Assembly (NCBI GenBank): GCA_946482615.1
Contig: CAMLSF010000012.1
Location: 1-42,298 of the forward strand
Direction of reading: 5' to 3'
Origin: an uncultured Chromatiaceae bacterium
GTDB lineage: Bacteria; Pseudomonadota; Gammaproteobacteria; Enterobacterales; Alteromonadaceae
DNA: 42,298 nucleotides
Positions within the stretch are counted from its first letter, which is position 1; the number at the start of each line of letters is the position of its first letter. Positions 14,545 through 24,783 of this stretch are shown here, piece after piece. A program made the translations under genes and the position numbers. Under the pieces are notes generated by a model that searched no databases, was not told the origin of the DNA, and saw nothing but the letters and a program-made list of their open reading frames with translations.

Positions 14545-16830
14545 TTAAATTTTACAGGCGCCACCGGCACAACCATCGTCTTCCGGCGCCGCTTTGATGT
14601 CTTCCTGTACATCAGAAGCACCATCGCGGGTGTTGTGGTAGTACATGGTTTTGACACCCAGCTTATAAGCCGTCAGTAAATCTTTTAACAAGATCTTCAT
14701 TGGCACTTTGCCACCTTCAAACTTGCCCGGATCGTAGTTGGTATTCGCCGAAATCGTCTGGTCCACAAATTTCTGCATAATGGCCACCAGACTGATATAA
14801 CCGTCGTTGTTTGGCATATCCCATAACAACTCGTACTGATCTTTCAGGCGCTCATATTCAGGTACGACCTGTTTTAAAATACCGTCTTTACTGGCTTTTA
14901 TACTGATATGACCACGAGGTGGTTCAATACCGTTAGTCGCATTTGAAATTTGCGACGAGGTTTCAGATGGCATCAGGGCAGATAAGGTCGAGTTACGTAA
15001 ACCATGTTGCACTACATCTTTACGCAGTTGCTCCCAGTCGTAATGCAGAGGTTCTGCGCAGACTTTATCCAGATCCTTTTTGTAGGTATCAATAGGCATA
15101 ATGCCTTCTGAATAGGTGGTTTCGTTAAATTTAGGGCAAGGGCCAAATTCCTGCGCCAGTTTGTTTGAGGCTTTCATCAGATAATACTGGATAGCTTCAA
15201 AAGTGCGGTGCGTTAAGGCATTGGCGGAACCGTCTGAGTACTTGACACCATTTTTCGCCAGATAATAAGCATAGTTAATCACACCTATACCTAAAGTACG
15301 GCGGTTCATGCTGGCGTGGTAAGCAGCAAGAATAGGGTAGTCCTGGTAATCCAATAAACTATCTAAAGCCCGTACCGCCAATTCGGCTAACTCTTCCAGC
15401 TCATCCAAATGTTCAATAGCGCCTAAGTTAAAGGCAGATAAAGTACAAAGCGCAATTTCACCATTTGGATCGTTGATGTCATTCAGTGGTTTGGTTGGCA
15501 GCGCAATTTCCAAACACAGGTTGCTCTGACGAACCGCAGCAAATTTAGGATTAAATGGGCTGTGTGTATTGCAGTGATCAACGTTCTGTAAATAGATACG
15601 GCCTGTGCTGGCCCGTTCCTGCATAAATAGCGTGAATAGCTCAACAGCTTTAATCCGCTTTTTACGGATGGAAGAGTCCGCTTCGTATTTGACGTACAGC
15701 TCTTCAAATTTTTCCTGATCTTCAAAAAATGCGTCATACAAGCCCGGTACGTCGGAAGGACTGAACAGAGTGATCATTTCATCTTTGATCAGGCGGGTGT
15801 ACATCAGGCGGTTAAACTGCACACCGTAATCTAAGTGACGTACACGGTTTTCTTCCACACCTCTGTTGTTCTTCAGCACCAGCAAGGATTCGACTTCCAA
15901 ATGCCACAGCGGATAAAACAAAGTGGCTGCACCACCACGAACACCACCCTGAGAGCAGCTTTTTACCGCGGTCTGGAAATGTTTATAAAACGGAATACAG
16001 CCGGTATGGAAAGCTTCACCGTTACGGATTGGGCTGCCTAAAGCACGGATACGGCCGGCATTAATACCTATACCAGCACGCTGGCTGACGTATTTCACTA
16101 TAGCGCTGCTGGTCGCATTAATAGAATCTAAGCTGTCACCGCACTCAATCAGCACACAAGAGCTGAACTGGCGGGTTGGGGTACGTACACCGGACATAAT
16201 AGGTGTAGGTAACGAAATCTTAAAGGTAGACACAGCGTCATAAAAACGGCGCACATAACCTAAACGGGTGTCTTTTGGATAGTTCGCAAATAAACAAGCT
16301 GCCACTAAGATATAAAGAAACTGGGCGCTTTCGTAAATTTGGCCTGTCACCCGGTTTTGCACCAGGTATTTACCTTCCAGTTGTTTGACCGCAGCGTAAC
16401 TGAAATCTAAATCACGGCCGTGAACAATAAAGCTGTCCAGCTGATCCAGTTCTTCTTTGGTGTAATCCGCCAGAATGTGAGCGTCATAGCGCTTTTCTTC
16501 CACCATTTTGACCACATGGTCGTATAACTTTGGTGGCTCAAACTGACCATAGGCTTTTTTACGCAAATGGAATACGGCCAGACGGGCAGCCATATATTGA
16601 TAATCCGGTGTCTCTTTTGAGATTAAATCGGCAGCGGCTTTGATGATGGTTTCGTGAATGTCGGCGGTTTTGATGCCGTCGTAAAACTGAATGTGAGAAC
16701 GTAACTCAACCTGAGACACTGATACGTTTTGTAACCTCTCAGCTGCCCAATCTATCACACGGTGGATCTTGTCTAAGTCTAATGGTTCGCGCTGACCATC
16801 TCTTTTGGTTACGTATAATGTTTGAGTCAT
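14545..16830 (-). CDS. nrdA: class Ia ribonucleotide reductase, alpha subunit NrdA
   Basis: A 761-residue protein, equal in length to E. coli NrdA. The N-terminal ATP-cone (VTKRDGQREPLDLDKIHRV) gives dATP-controlled overall activity. The active-site segment SSCVLIECGDS holds the redox Cys225, and the DHCNTHSPF and NLCLEIALPT blocks hold the radical Cys439 and Cys462 by alignment. The C-terminal CAGGACKI carries the two swinging-arm cysteines. The ATG at 16830 (MTQTLYVTKRDG) is chosen because it gives the family N-terminus with GCGGA upstream. An in-frame TTG at 16857 would add nine unconserved residues. Two NrdR-like boxes lie 111-157 bp upstream. Confidence 0.98.
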   Translation of the reverse strand: MTQTLYVTKRDGQREPLDLDKIHRVIDWAAERLQNVSVSQVELRSHIQFYDGIKTADIHETIIKAAADLISKETPDYQYMAARLAVFHLRKKAYGQFEPPKLYDHVVKMVEEKRYDAHILADYTKEELDQLDSFIVHGRDLDFSYAAVKQLEGKYLVQNRVTGQIYESAQFLYILVAACLFANYPKDTRLGYVRRFYDAVSTFKISLPTPIMSGVRTPTRQFSSCVLIECGDSLDSINATSSAIVKYVSQRAGIGINAGRIRALGSPIRNGEAFHTGCIPFYKHFQTAVKSCSQGGVRGGAATLFYPLWHLEVESLLVLKNNRGVEENRVRHLDYGVQFNRLMYTRLIKDEMITLFSPSDVPGLYDAFFEDQEKFEELYVKYEADSSIRKKRIKAVELFTLFMQERASTGRIYLQNVDHCNTHSPFNPKFAAVRQSNLCLEIALPTKPLNDINDPNGEIALCTLSAFNLGAIEHLDELEELAELAVRALDSLLDYQDYPILAAYHASMNRRTLGIGVINYAYYLAKNGVKYSDGSANALTHRTFEAIQYYLMKASNKLAQEFGPCPKFNETTYSEGIMPIDTYKKDLDKVCAEPLHYDWEQLRKDVVQHGLRNSTLSALMPSETSSQISNATNGIEPPRGHISIKASKDGILKQVVPEYERLKDQYELLWDMPNNDGYISLVAIMQKFVDQTISANTNYDPGKFEGGKVPMKILLKDLLTAYKLGVKTMYYHNTRDGASDVQEDIKAAPEDDGCAGGACKI

Positions 16831-16940
16831 ATTTTTCCGCCGAAAATTCCATCTCAATTGTTATTATTGTGTGCACAGAATTTCTGCTGTGCAGCGAATT
16901 CACCCGCTTTTGGCTTCATTAGGTCAAACTCAACAGAGCG

Positions 16941-16987
16941 ACACAACATCTAGGGGTGAAAGGAGAACGGATCACAAGATAGAGTGG
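16941..16987. promoter_or_regulatory. pair of NrdR-like boxes upstream of nrdA
   Basis: ACACAACATCTAGGGG (16941-16956) and TCACAAGATAGAGTGG (16972-16987) each match about 12 of 16 positions of the NrdR consensus ACACwATATATwGTGT. Their centres are 31 bp apart, three helical turns, which is the usual arrangement for tandem NrdR boxes upstream of nrd operons. NrdR represses nrd genes when dATP is high. The rest of the gap 16831-17200 holds no gene that I can support. Confidence 0.75.
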
Positions 16988-17143
16988 ATCAATATCAATT
17001 GCAACCCCTGCTGGCGGGCGAAAAAAGCAGCATGTTAGTGTCCGCTAACGTGCGAAATCGGCGTTTAAAAACCTCTGCAGGGAAGCAAGAGTTTTTCAGT
17101 AAAAAATCTATTTTGTCTGTTCGGCTAAATTTTAAGTGATTGG

Positions 17144-17171
17144 AAAAATCACCTGCAAAGAGGTGATTTTT
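17144..17171 (-). terminator. terminator of the ubiG-phosphatase operon
   Basis: AAAAATCACCT (17144-17154), loop GCAAAG and AGGTGATTTTT (17161-17171) form a perfect 11-bp hairpin just downstream of the phosphatase stop on the minus strand. The A/T-rich flanks could make it work in both directions. Confidence 0.85.
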
Positions 17172-17200
17172 AATTAACCAAAAATATGAAAAAACTGAAC

Positions 17201-17878
17201 TCAATCGAGGTGTTGGATCAGCTCTGTTAAGTGGGAAATATGTAAATCTGCACCCCAGAGTTCAGTTTTATCATCTGGCCCTACATAACCAAAATCAGCC
17301 ATCACAGTCTGCATACCGGCACGACGTCCTGCTTCTATATCCCGCTCTGCATCCCCTATATACCAACAAGAGTTTGCTGGCACCTGCATATAATGAGCAG
17401 TCATCCACAGTGGTGTAGGGTCAGGTTTACGTTGTGCCAGACTGTCACCGCCTAATAATAAACGGCTGTTTAATAAGGCAGGCAACTGACGTTGTACTTT
17501 GGCAGCGAGTTTATAAGGTTTATTGGTCACTATGGCCCAGGGGATATTTCGTGTCTCAAGTGCCGCGAATAACTCTTCAGCGCCCGGAAACAAGCAGCTG
17601 TGCACACCGCTATGCTCGTGGTAATAATCCAGCAGGCTTTGGCGGGCCTTGCCAAAATCAATATCTTTTATCGCTTCACCAAAACCAAGCTGCAAAAGCC
17701 CTTTGGCACCGTGCGAGGCCATAGGCCGGTACTCTTCATAGCTTTTTTCTGGCATGCCATGCTGGCGGAGCACAAAATTCAGTGCTGCACCTAAATCCTG
17801 TGCGGTATCAACCAGTGTGCCATCCAAATCAAATAACAAGGCAGCTGGTTTTTTAAGTTGAATGATCTGCTGCGTCAT
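17201..17878 (-). CDS. HAD-superfamily phosphatase, Gph/MupP-like
   Basis: A 225-residue HAD subfamily IA phosphatase. Motif I is LLFDLDGTLVDT (nucleophile D17, acid D19), motif II lies in AIVTNKPYKLA, motif III is the K of QRKPDPTPL, and motif IV is YIGDAERDIEAGRRAGM. It overlaps ubiG by 4 nt (ATGA), so it is translated with it. Annotation pipelines usually call such proteins phosphoglycolate phosphatase. However, position directly after ubiG and features such as the WGAD segment near the C-terminus match MupP of pseudomonads, which dephosphorylates MurNAc-6-phosphate in peptidoglycan recycling. Sequence alone does not decide between them. Confidence 0.9.
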   Translation of the reverse strand: MTQQIIQLKKPAALLFDLDGTLVDTAQDLGAALNFVLRQHGMPEKSYEEYRPMASHGAKGLLQLGFGEAIKDIDFGKARQSLLDYYHEHSGVHSCLFPGAEELFAALETRNIPWAIVTNKPYKLAAKVQRQLPALLNSRLLLGGDSLAQRKPDPTPLWMTAHYMQVPANSCWYIGDAERDIEAGRRAGMQTVMADFGYVGPDDKTELWGADLHISHLTELIQHLD

Positions 17879-18585
17879 AACGGCTTTTTCGCCACTACAA
17901 AATAATTCACATCCAGCCCGGGGCCTGTACGGAAAGACTGATTCACCGGGTTGTAATGCAGACCAGTCGCATCCACCACCTGTAAACCCGCATCATCAAT
18001 AAAACGCATCAGATCAGAAGGGCGGATAAACTTTTCAAACTCATGGGTGCCTTTGGGTACCAGCTTGAGGAGCTGTTCAGCGCCGACAATAGCCATCAGA
18101 TAGGCTTTCCAGGTTTTATTTAAGGTCGAGAACACCAGCGTTGCGCCTGGTTTGGCTAAATCAGCACAAGCCTTTACTACAGAAGCAGGTTCTGGCACAT
18201 GCTCCAGCATCTCCATGCAGGTCACCAGATCAAAGCTATTTTTGTTTGCTGATGCAAAAGCCTCAGCTGTACTTTGCTGATACTGGACAGACACGGCGGA
18301 TTCCAATGCATGTAATTTGGCCACAGTTAAAGCCTCATCGGCCATATCAATGCCAGTGACATCAGCACCGGCTTTCGCCATAGCTTCAGCCAAAATACCG
18401 CCACCGCAGCCCACGTCCACCGCTTTTTTTCCAAATAAGCCCTGCACCTGATCGCTGATAAAGGCCAGACGGCATGGATTCAGTTGGTGCAACGGCTTAA
18501 ATTCACCGGATGGATCCCACCAGCGGGACGCGATTTCATTAAATTTGGCAATTTCGGCCGGATCGACATTGGAAGAAGGGTTCAT
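17875..18585 (-). CDS. ubiG: ubiquinone biosynthesis O-methyltransferase UbiG
   Basis: A class I SAM-dependent methyltransferase of about 236 residues that performs both O-methylation steps of ubiquinone synthesis. It has NVDPAEIAKFNEIASRWWDP, the SAM motif VDVGCGGGILAEAMA (about 56-70), LVTCMEMLEHVPEP and the C-terminal LHYNPV...GPGLDVNYFV, all matching E. coli UbiG. Start at the ATG at 18585 (MNPSSNVD) is preferred because GGA lies 7 nt upstream. An ATG at 18591 and a GTG at 18597 are in frame but have no spaced Shine-Dalgarno. It is divergent from gyrA, as in E. coli, and followed by an overlapping phosphatase gene. Confidence 0.96.
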   Translation of the reverse strand: MNPSSNVDPAEIAKFNEIASRWWDPSGEFKPLHQLNPCRLAFISDQVQGLFGKKAVDVGCGGGILAEAMAKAGADVTGIDMADEALTVAKLHALESAVSVQYQQSTAEAFASANKNSFDLVTCMEMLEHVPEPASVVKACADLAKPGATLVFSTLNKTWKAYLMAIVGAEQLLKLVPKGTHEFEKFIRPSDLMRFIDDAGLQVVDATGLHYNPVNQSFRTGPGLDVNYFVVAKKPL

Positions 18586-18611
18586 ACGCATATCCACAAA
18601 AAATTTTGCCC

Positions 18612-18639
18612 ATTATAAAGCCTTGATCTGTTTCAGCAA
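18612..18639 (-). promoter_or_regulatory. ubiG promoter
   Basis: On the minus strand TTGCTG (18634-18639) and a perfect TATAAT (18612-18617) are 16 bp apart, 26 bp before the ubiG start. Confidence 0.75.
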
Positions 18640-18672
18640 TCACCAGTCGAGTCTGTACAAAGCACAACAGAA

Positions 18673-18701
18673 CTGGCAAGGTATTTTTTCTGTGGTAGAA
18701 T
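18673..18701 (+). promoter_or_regulatory. gyrA promoter
   Basis: CTGGCA (18673-18678), 17 bases, then TAGAAT (18696-18701) preceded by TG (18693-18694) as an extended -10. The start codon is 72 bp further on. The AT-poor discriminator CCGCC is compatible with supercoiling-sensitive gyr promoters, but this is not proven here. Confidence 0.7.
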
Positions 18702-18773
18702 CCGCCTTTGTCCCGCGACCCATTACAGTAAAAAACGCGGGTATCTTGTTGATTTAAGGGAAAAAAGCTTTTT

Positions 18774-21398
18774 ATGACAAATTTGGCCAAAGAAATTGTT
18801 CCCATTAATATCGAAGAAGAATTAAAGAATTCTTATCTCGATTATGCCATGAGCGTTATTGTGGGACGTGCCTTACCTGATGTAAGGGACGGTTTAAAGC
18901 CAGTTCACCGTCGCGTTTTGTTTGCGATGAAAGAGTTAGGGAACGACTGGAACAAAGCCTATAAAAAATCTGCCCGTGTGGTCGGTGACGTGATAGGTAA
19001 GTACCACCCACACGGTGACAGCGCGGTGTACGATACGATAGTTCGTATGGCCCAGCCTTTCTCCTTACGTTACATGCTGGTAGACGGTCAGGGGAACTTC
19101 GGTTCTGTTGACGGAGATTCCGCAGCAGCCATGCGTTATACCGAAGTGCGGATGTCCCGTATTGCTGGTGAGCTGTTAGCCGATTTGGATAAAGAAACAG
19201 TGGATTATGTGCCGAACTACGATGGTACTGAAATGATCCCTGCTGTATTGCCGACCAAAATTCCAAACCTGTTGATCAACGGCTCCTCTGGTATAGCTGT
19301 TGGTATGGCGACCAACATTCCGCCACACAACTTAAATGAAGTCATTGACGCCTGTCTGGCCCTGATCGCGAATCCTGAAATCAGCATTCCTGAATTAATG
19401 GAACTGATGCCGGGGCCAGATTTCCCGACAGCCGCTATTATCAATGGCCGCCGTGGTATCGAAGAAGCCTACCGCACTGGTCGTGGTAAGGTTTATATCC
19501 GTGCCAAGACGCATATCGAAACCGACGACAAAACGGGTCGCGAAACCATTGTTGTTGATGAAATTCCTTATCAGGTCAACAAAGCCCGTCTGATTGAAAA
19601 AATCGCCGAGCTGGTGAAAGAAAAACGTATTGAAGGTATTTCTGCCTTACGCGACGAGTCTGATAAAGACGGGATGCGGATTGTCATTGAAGTCAAACGT
19701 GGCGAATCCTCAGACGTTTTACTGAACCATTTATACACCCAGACCCAAATGCAGACTGTATTTGGTATCAATATGGTGGCCCTGGATCAAGGCCAGCCTA
19801 AACTGCTGGGTTTAAAAGAAATGCTGCAATGTTTTGTGTTGCACCGCCGTGAAGTGGTGACACGCAGAACAGTCTACGATTTACGCAAAGCCCGTGACCG
19901 CGCCCATATCTTAGAAGGCCTGGCAATAGCTCTGGCGAATATCGATGAAATCATTGATTTAATTAAAAACTCTTCAAGCCCGGCTGATGCTAAACAAGGT
20001 TTAGTGGCTCGTGGCTGGCAGTTGGGTGATGTCAGCGCCATGTTAGAACGTGCTGGTGAAAACGCCGCCCGTCCTGAATGGCTGGAAGAGCATTTTGGTA
20101 TTCGTAATGGCGAGTATTTCCTGACCGAACAACAGGCTCAGGCGATCCTGGATTTACGTTTACACAAACTGACAGGTCTGGAACATGAAAAAATTCTGGA
20201 CGAATACAAAGAGCTGTTAGTACTGATTGCTGAGTTATTACACATTCTGGCCAGCCCAGAGCGTTTAATGGAAGTGATCTGTGAAGAATTAGAAGCGGCA
20301 AAAGCCCAATATGGAGATGCCCGTCGTACTGAAATTCAGGACAATGCGATGGATATCAACATGGAAGACTTGATCACCGAAGAAGACGTCGTCGTGACCT
20401 TGTCGCATTTAGGCTATGCCAAATACCAGCCGCTGAGTGATTACGAAGCTCAGCGCCGTGGTGGTCGCGGTAAAGCGGCAACAACGGTCAAAGATGAAGA
20501 CTTTGTTGATCAGCTGCTGATCGCCAGTACCCACGATACCATTTTGTGTTTCTCGAACCGGGGTCGTCTGTACTGGATGAAGGTGTATCAATTACCGCTG
20601 GCCTCACGTCAGGCGCGTGGTAAGCCAATAGTCAACTTACTGCCACTGGAAGAAAACGAGCGGATCACCGCTATTCTGCCGGTTCGTGAATACGAAGAAG
20701 GCAAGTATGTGTTTATGGCCACAGCCAACGGTACTGTGAAGAAAACCTCATTAACTGAATACTCTCGTCCACGCAGCAACGGTATTATTGCCGTGAACCT
20801 GAATGAAGGCGATCAGCTGATTGGTGTGGATATCACAGACGGCAACAGCCAGATCATGTTGTTCTCGGACGACGGTAAAGTAGTGCGCTTTAACGAAGAT
20901 CAGGTCCGTCCAATGGGCCGCGGTGCGACCGGTGTTCGTGGTATTAAATTACGCGAAAACGGCTCTGTGGTGTCATTGATTGTGCCGAAGAGCGAAGGCG
21001 CTATTCTGACTGTGACTGAAAACGGCTACGGTAAACGTACCGCGCTGCAGGAATACCCGGAGAAGAGCCGTGCGACTCAGGGCGTGGTCTCGATTAAAGT
21101 CTCTGAGCGTAACGGTCTGGTGGTGGGTGCTGTACAAGTCAATGCACTGGATGAAATCATGCTGATTTCTGACAAAGGCACACTGGTACGGACCCGCGTC
21201 AGCGAAGTCTCACAAGTTGGCCGTAACACGGCGGGTGTCATTCTGATCCGCACCATCGAAGGTGAAAAAGTCGTAGGCGTACAACGCATCGACGAAATTC
21301 AGGATCAGGACGAAGTGGCCGCCGCAGAAGCTGCAGCGGCCGCTTTAGCCGCACAGAATCCGACAGAGGATGCTGTGCCGGACGGTGAAGAAGAGTAA
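18774..21398 (+). CDS. gyrA: DNA gyrase subunit A
   Basis: An 874-residue protein (E. coli 875). The breakage-reunion domain has the catalytic tyrosine Y122 in AMRYTEVRM. The quinolone-resistance region [13 protein letters not shown] carries the wild-type S83 and D87 in E. coli numbering, so no classical resistance substitution is present. The GyrA-box needed for DNA wrapping is QRRGGRG, near residue 560 (E. coli QRRGGKG). Six blade-like repeats of the C-terminal domain follow, then an Ala-rich and acidic tail ([11 protein letters not shown]). GyrA works with GyrB, not in this window, to introduce negative supercoils. Confidence 0.99.
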   Translation: MTNLAKEIVPINIEEELKNSYLDYAMSVIVGRALPDVRDGLKPVHRRVLFAMKELGNDWNKAYKKSARVVGDVIGKYHPHGDSAVYDTIVRMAQPFSLRYMLVDGQGNFGSVDGDSAAAMRYTEVRMSRIAGELLADLDKETVDYVPNYDGTEMIPAVLPTKIPNLLINGSSGIAVGMATNIPPHNLNEVIDACLALIANPEISIPELMELMPGPDFPTAAIINGRRGIEEAYRTGRGKVYIRAKTHIETDDKTGRETIVVDEIPYQVNKARLIEKIAELVKEKRIEGISALRDESDKDGMRIVIEVKRGESSDVLLNHLYTQTQMQTVFGINMVALDQGQPKLLGLKEMLQCFVLHRREVVTRRTVYDLRKARDRAHILEGLAIALANIDEIIDLIKNSSSPADAKQGLVARGWQLGDVSAMLERAGENAARPEWLEEHFGIRNGEYFLTEQQAQAILDLRLHKLTGLEHEKILDEYKELLVLIAELLHILASPERLMEVICEELEAAKAQYGDARRTEIQDNAMDINMEDLITEEDVVVTLSHLGYAKYQPLSDYEAQRRGGRGKAATTVKDEDFVDQLLIASTHDTILCFSNRGRLYWMKVYQLPLASRQARGKPIVNLLPLEENERITAILPVREYEEGKYVFMATANGTVKKTSLTEYSRPRSNGIIAVNLNEGDQLIGVDITDGNSQIMLFSDDGKVVRFNEDQVRPMGRGATGVRGIKLRENGSVVSLIVPKSEGAILTVTENGYGKRTALQEYPEKSRATQGVVSIKVSERNGLVVGAVQVNALDEIMLISDKGTLVRTRVSEVSQVGRNTAGVILIRTIEGEKVVGVQRIDEIQDQDEVAAAEAAAAALAAQNPTEDAVPDGEEE

Positions 21399-21407
21399 TA
21401 GTGATAA

Positions 21408-21433
21408 AAAAAGGACGCTACGGCGTCCTTTTT
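21408..21433 (+). terminator. gyrA terminator
   Basis: AAAAAGGACGC, tetraloop TACG, GCGTCCTTTTT form an 11-bp hairpin ending in T residues, 10 bp after the gyrA stop. Confidence 0.93.
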
Positions 21434-21606
21434 ATTTGCTCGCTTGTAAAAGTGGGTTAAAGTAGCGTTCGACAAAGAGCCGTCCAGACGTCGAGTAATA
21501 TCACCGGTAAATCCAAGGCCACAACAATCAAGATCATCCCAAGATGACCAAAACCCATTTTCTAATTTATTTTTCATTCGATAAAGCGTTGTAACAGGAG
21601 CAAGAG

Positions 21607-22686
21607 ATGACCACCTATAACTTTTGTGCTGGCCCGGCTATGTTGCCGGTGGAAGTGATGCAACAGGCACAGGACGAGTTGATCAACTGGCATGGTCGCG
21701 GCTGCTCCATTATGGAGATGAGTCACAGAGGTAAAGATTTTATCCAGGTTGCGGCTCAGGCGGAGCAGGACCTGCGCGATTTATTGTGCATACCCGCCAA
21801 CTACAAAGTGCTGTTTATGCACGGTGGTGGCCGTGGTCAGTTTTCCGCTGTCCCGCTAAACTTAGCTAAACCTGGTGTCAGTGCCGATTATATTGTTTCA
21901 GGTGCCTGGTCTAAGGCTGCAGTAGAAGAAGCTGAAAAATTCACTGCGTTAAAAGCTCAGGTGATTCAGTTTAAGCAGGATGGGCTTCGTACTTTAATCC
22001 CAACCTCAGACTGGCAACTGAATGACGATGCCAGCTTCGTGCATTTTTGTCCGAACGAAACAGTAGATGGCATGGAATTTATCGACTTACCCACAACCAA
22101 AGCACCTTTGGTGGCTGATCTGTCGTCCACTATCTTGTCTCGTCCTATTGATGTCAGCCGTTACGGCGTGATTTACGCCGGTGCCCAGAAGAATATCGGG
22201 CCTTCAGGTTTAACCCTTGCCATAGTGCGTGAAGACTTGTTACCTGCCAAGGGCAGCAGCATTCCAAGCGTGTTGGATTACCGATTGGCCGCTGACAACG
22301 ACAGTATGTTTAATACACCTCCGACCTATGCCTGGTATCTGGCGGGTCTGGTGTTCCAGTGGCTGAAGCGTCAGGGCGGTGTAGAAGCTATGCTGCTTCG
22401 CAACCAACTCAAAGCAGACACCTTGTATGGTTATATCGATCAAAGTGATTTTTATCGCAATGACGTGGCGCCACAGTTCCGCTCATCAATGAACGTGCCG
22501 TTTTTATTGGGTGATGAAAGCCTGAACGACTTGTTTGTCAGCGAAGCCGAAGCTAATGGTTTATTGGCATTAAAAGGCCATCGTATGGTCGGTGGTATGC
22601 GCGCCAGCATCTACAATGCGATGCCACTGGAAGGCGTACAAACTTTAGTGACCTTTATGCAAGAATTTGAGCGGGTGCACGGCTGA
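21607..22686 (+). CDS. serC: phosphoserine aminotransferase SerC
   Basis: A 359-residue PLP enzyme (E. coli 362). [18 protein letters not shown] is the family N-terminus. [15 protein letters not shown] and the PLP-lysine motif [12 protein letters not shown] are present, and the C-terminal [17 protein letters not shown] completes the fold. It converts 3-phosphohydroxypyruvate to phosphoserine and also serves pyridoxal phosphate synthesis. SD AGGAG lies 9 nt before the ATG. The stop TGA shares its last A with the aroA start (TGATG), so the two are coupled as in E. coli serC-aroA. The 208 bp between gyrA and serC hold only the gyrA terminator and an unassigned promoter region. Confidence 0.98.
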   Translation: MTTYNFCAGPAMLPVEVMQQAQDELINWHGRGCSIMEMSHRGKDFIQVAAQAEQDLRDLLCIPANYKVLFMHGGGRGQFSAVPLNLAKPGVSADYIVSGAWSKAAVEEAEKFTALKAQVIQFKQDGLRTLIPTSDWQLNDDASFVHFCPNETVDGMEFIDLPTTKAPLVADLSSTILSRPIDVSRYGVIYAGAQKNIGPSGLTLAIVREDLLPAKGSSIPSVLDYRLAADNDSMFNTPPTYAWYLAGLVFQWLKRQGGVEAMLLRNQLKADTLYGYIDQSDFYRNDVAPQFRSSMNVPFLLGDESLNDLFVSEAEANGLLALKGHRMVGGMRASIYNAMPLEGVQTLVTFMQEFERVHG

Positions 22687-23972
22687 TGAAAACTTTAACT
22701 TTAGAGCCTATCGCGAAAGTCGAAGGTGTGGTGCATTTACCAGGTTCAAAAAGTATCTCCAACCGGGCTTTATTGCTGGCTGCTTTAGCCAAAGGCACCA
22801 CCCGCATCACCAATTTGCTCGACAGCGATGACGTCAGCCATATGCTCAATGCCTTAACAGCGCTTGGCGTCCGGTATTCATTATCTGCGGATAAAACAGT
22901 CTGTGACATCACTGGTGTAGCAGGCGTGTTTCAGCATCAGGAGCCGTTAGAGCTGTTTTTAGGCAACGCCGGTACAGCGATGCGGCCCTTAACTGCAGCT
23001 TTAGCTGTGTCCAATGCGGATGTCACCTTAACAGGTGAGCCGCGGATGTATGAACGTCCTATTGGTCACCTGGTCGATGCCTTGCGGCAGTGGAATGCCG
23101 ATGTTGACTATCTGCAACACAAAGACTATCCGCCGCTGCGTATTCGCGGTAAAGCGCTGACAGGCGGTCAAATCAGTATCGATGGTTCTGTCTCCAGTCA
23201 GTTTTTAACCGCTGTGCTGATGACTGCACCTTTATTGTCGGGTGACAGCGAAATTATCATCAGCGGTGAGCTGGTATCCAAACCTTATATTGATATTACG
23301 CTGGCCCTGATGGCGCGTTTTGGGGTGACAGTTCAGAACAACAACTATCAAAGCTTTGTCGTCAAAGGCAATCAGCAGTACCAATCCCCGGGCGATTTTC
23401 TGGTGGAGGGCGATGCGTCATCCGCTTCTTATTTCCTCGCTGCTGCAGCTATTAAAGGCGGTACGATAAAAGTGACAGGTATTGGTAAAAATGCGGTGCA
23501 GGGAGACATTCACTTTGCCGACGCATTAGAAGCCATGGGCGCGACAGTGGACTGGGGTTATGACTATATTTCGGTTACCCGTAACCAACTGAAGGGCATA
23601 GACCGTGATTACAACGCTATTCCTGATGCAGCCATGACCATTGCAACCACAGCCTTATTTGCACAAGGCCCGACTGCTATTCGTAATGTCTACAACTGGC
23701 GCGTCAAAGAAACCGACCGTTTAGCGGCTATGGCGACCGAGCTGCGTAAAGTGGGTGCTGAAGTGGAAGAAGGTGAAGATTACATTGTCATCACACCGCC
23801 AACAACACTGAAACATGCCAGCATCGCCACCTACAACGATCACCGTATGGCGATGTGTTTCTCATTGGTCGCATTAAGTAATACGGCGGTCACTATCGAA
23901 GACCCGGATTGTACCCGTAAAACATTTCCTCAATACTTTGAAGTGTTTAGCACATTAAGCACCCCAGCTTAG
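22686..23972 (+). CDS. aroA: 3-phosphoshikimate 1-carboxyvinyltransferase (EPSP synthase) AroA
   Basis: A 428-residue protein, with numbering that matches E. coli AroA at the sites checked. [15 protein letters not shown] has K22 and S23. [17 protein letters not shown] holds G96, T97 and P101, the glyphosate-sensitive class I residues. Further blocks are [25 protein letters not shown] and [15 protein letters not shown]. It joins shikimate-3-phosphate and PEP in the sixth step of the shikimate pathway, in the cytoplasm. It overlaps serC by one base and is followed by a hairpin without a T-run before the cmk promoter region. Confidence 0.98.
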   Translation: MKTLTLEPIAKVEGVVHLPGSKSISNRALLLAALAKGTTRITNLLDSDDVSHMLNALTALGVRYSLSADKTVCDITGVAGVFQHQEPLELFLGNAGTAMRPLTAALAVSNADVTLTGEPRMYERPIGHLVDALRQWNADVDYLQHKDYPPLRIRGKALTGGQISIDGSVSSQFLTAVLMTAPLLSGDSEIIISGELVSKPYIDITLALMARFGVTVQNNNYQSFVVKGNQQYQSPGDFLVEGDASSASYFLAAAAIKGGTIKVTGIGKNAVQGDIHFADALEAMGATVDWGYDYISVTRNQLKGIDRDYNAIPDAAMTIATTALFAQGPTAIRNVYNWRVKETDRLAAMATELRKVGAEVEEGEDYIVITPPTTLKHASIATYNDHRMAMCFSLVALSNTAVTIEDPDCTRKTFPQYFEVFSTLSTPA

Positions 23973-23979
23973 CAAATAA

Positions 23980-24002
23980 CGCGTAACCGAAATGGTTACG
24001 CG
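23980..24002 (+). other. hairpin after aroA, without T-run
   Basis: CGCGTAACC-GAAAT-GGTTACGCG is a perfect 9-bp stem 8 bp after the aroA stop. The following GATCTCCTT is not a T-run, so it may stabilise the mRNA end, act in Rho-dependent termination, or do nothing. Confidence 0.55.
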
Positions 24003-24042
24003 ATCTCCTTGATTAAACCGCGCTTTTTGTCATTTATTTCTG

Positions 24043-24048
24043 TATAAT
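24043..24048 (+). promoter_or_regulatory. probable cmk -10 element
   Basis: A perfect TATAAT lies 40 bp before the cmk start, preceded directly by TG. No convincing -35 is seen at 16-18 bp, so the promoter is weak or activator-dependent. Confidence 0.45.
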
Positions 24049-24087
24049 GCCGCAACTTTTTGTGTGTTCGACTGTTTTGGAGGCAGA

Positions 24088-24768
24088 ATGCAACAAGCGC
24101 CGGTAATTACCATTGATGGACCAGGTGGATCAGGGAAAGGCACCATTTGCCGTTTAGTTTCCCAAAAACTGGGCTGGCATCTGCTGGATAGCGGAGCGAT
24201 TTATCGTGTATTAGCTTTAGCTGCTATCCATCATCAGATTGACCCTGCTGACGAAGAAGCCTTACAACCTTTGGCTGCTCATCTTGATGTACAGTTTAAC
24301 TGCGACGAACAAGGCCATACCCGCATTACGCTGGAAGGCGAAAATGTTACTCATACCATACGTACTGAAGAAGTAGGTTCAGTGGCCTCTAAAATTGCCT
24401 CTTTACCCCGGGTGCGGGAAGCCTTATTGCGCCGTCAACGTGCCTTTAAAGAAGCGCCGGGTTTAGTGGCGGATGGCCGGGATATGGGCACTGTGGTTTT
24501 TCCACAGGCAGAAGTTAAAATCTTTTTAACAGCCGATGCGTCAGAGCGCGCCAGACGGCGTTATTTAGAGTTGAAAGAAAAGGGCCATGATGTTAACATC
24601 GGCGACCTTTTGAGCGAAATACAGGCCCGTGACGAACGGGATATGAATCGCGCCGTAGCGCCTTTAAAGCCTGCAGACGATGCATACATGCTGGATTCGA
24701 CCAATAAAACTATTGAACAAGTGTTGGACGAGGTTCTCAACGTCTGTAAAAAGTTGAACCAGGCCTAG
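24088..24768 (+). CDS. cmk: cytidylate kinase Cmk
   Basis: A 226-residue kinase (E. coli 227) that phosphorylates CMP and dCMP. The P-loop is GPGGSGKGT (11-19). [40 protein letters not shown] and [17 protein letters not shown] all match the family. The ATG at 24088 is chosen because GGAGG lies 4 nt upstream and the N-terminus then fits. An in-frame GTG at 24064 would add eight unconserved residues. It is followed by the rpsA leader, as in E. coli cmk-rpsA-ihfB. Confidence 0.97.
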   Translation: MQQAPVITIDGPGGSGKGTICRLVSQKLGWHLLDSGAIYRVLALAAIHHQIDPADEEALQPLAAHLDVQFNCDEQGHTRITLEGENVTHTIRTEEVGSVASKIASLPRVREALLRRQRAFKEAPGLVADGRDMGTVVFPQAEVKIFLTADASERARRRYLELKEKGHDVNIGDLLSEIQARDERDMNRAVAPLKPADDAYMLDSTNKTIEQVLDEVLNVCKKLNQA

Positions 24769-24783
24769 ACCTTCACGTTGGAC

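Noticed and set aside
16831..16857. Nine-codon N-terminal extension of nrdA from a TTG
   Set aside because: The extension is not conserved, and the ATG at 16830 has a suitable ribosome-binding site.
16995..17204. Minus-strand ORF of 69 codons upstream of nrdA
   Set aside because: It runs through the phosphatase terminator, has no family resemblance, and its start overlaps the phosphatase stop. Treated as non-coding.
19011..19040. Quinolone-resistance mutation in gyrA
   Set aside because: Positions 83 and 87 are the wild-type Ser and Asp.
18856..19266. Antisense ORFs within gyrA and other long genes
   Set aside because: They are typical shadows in reverse frames of highly expressed genes, with no own start signals or recognisable products.
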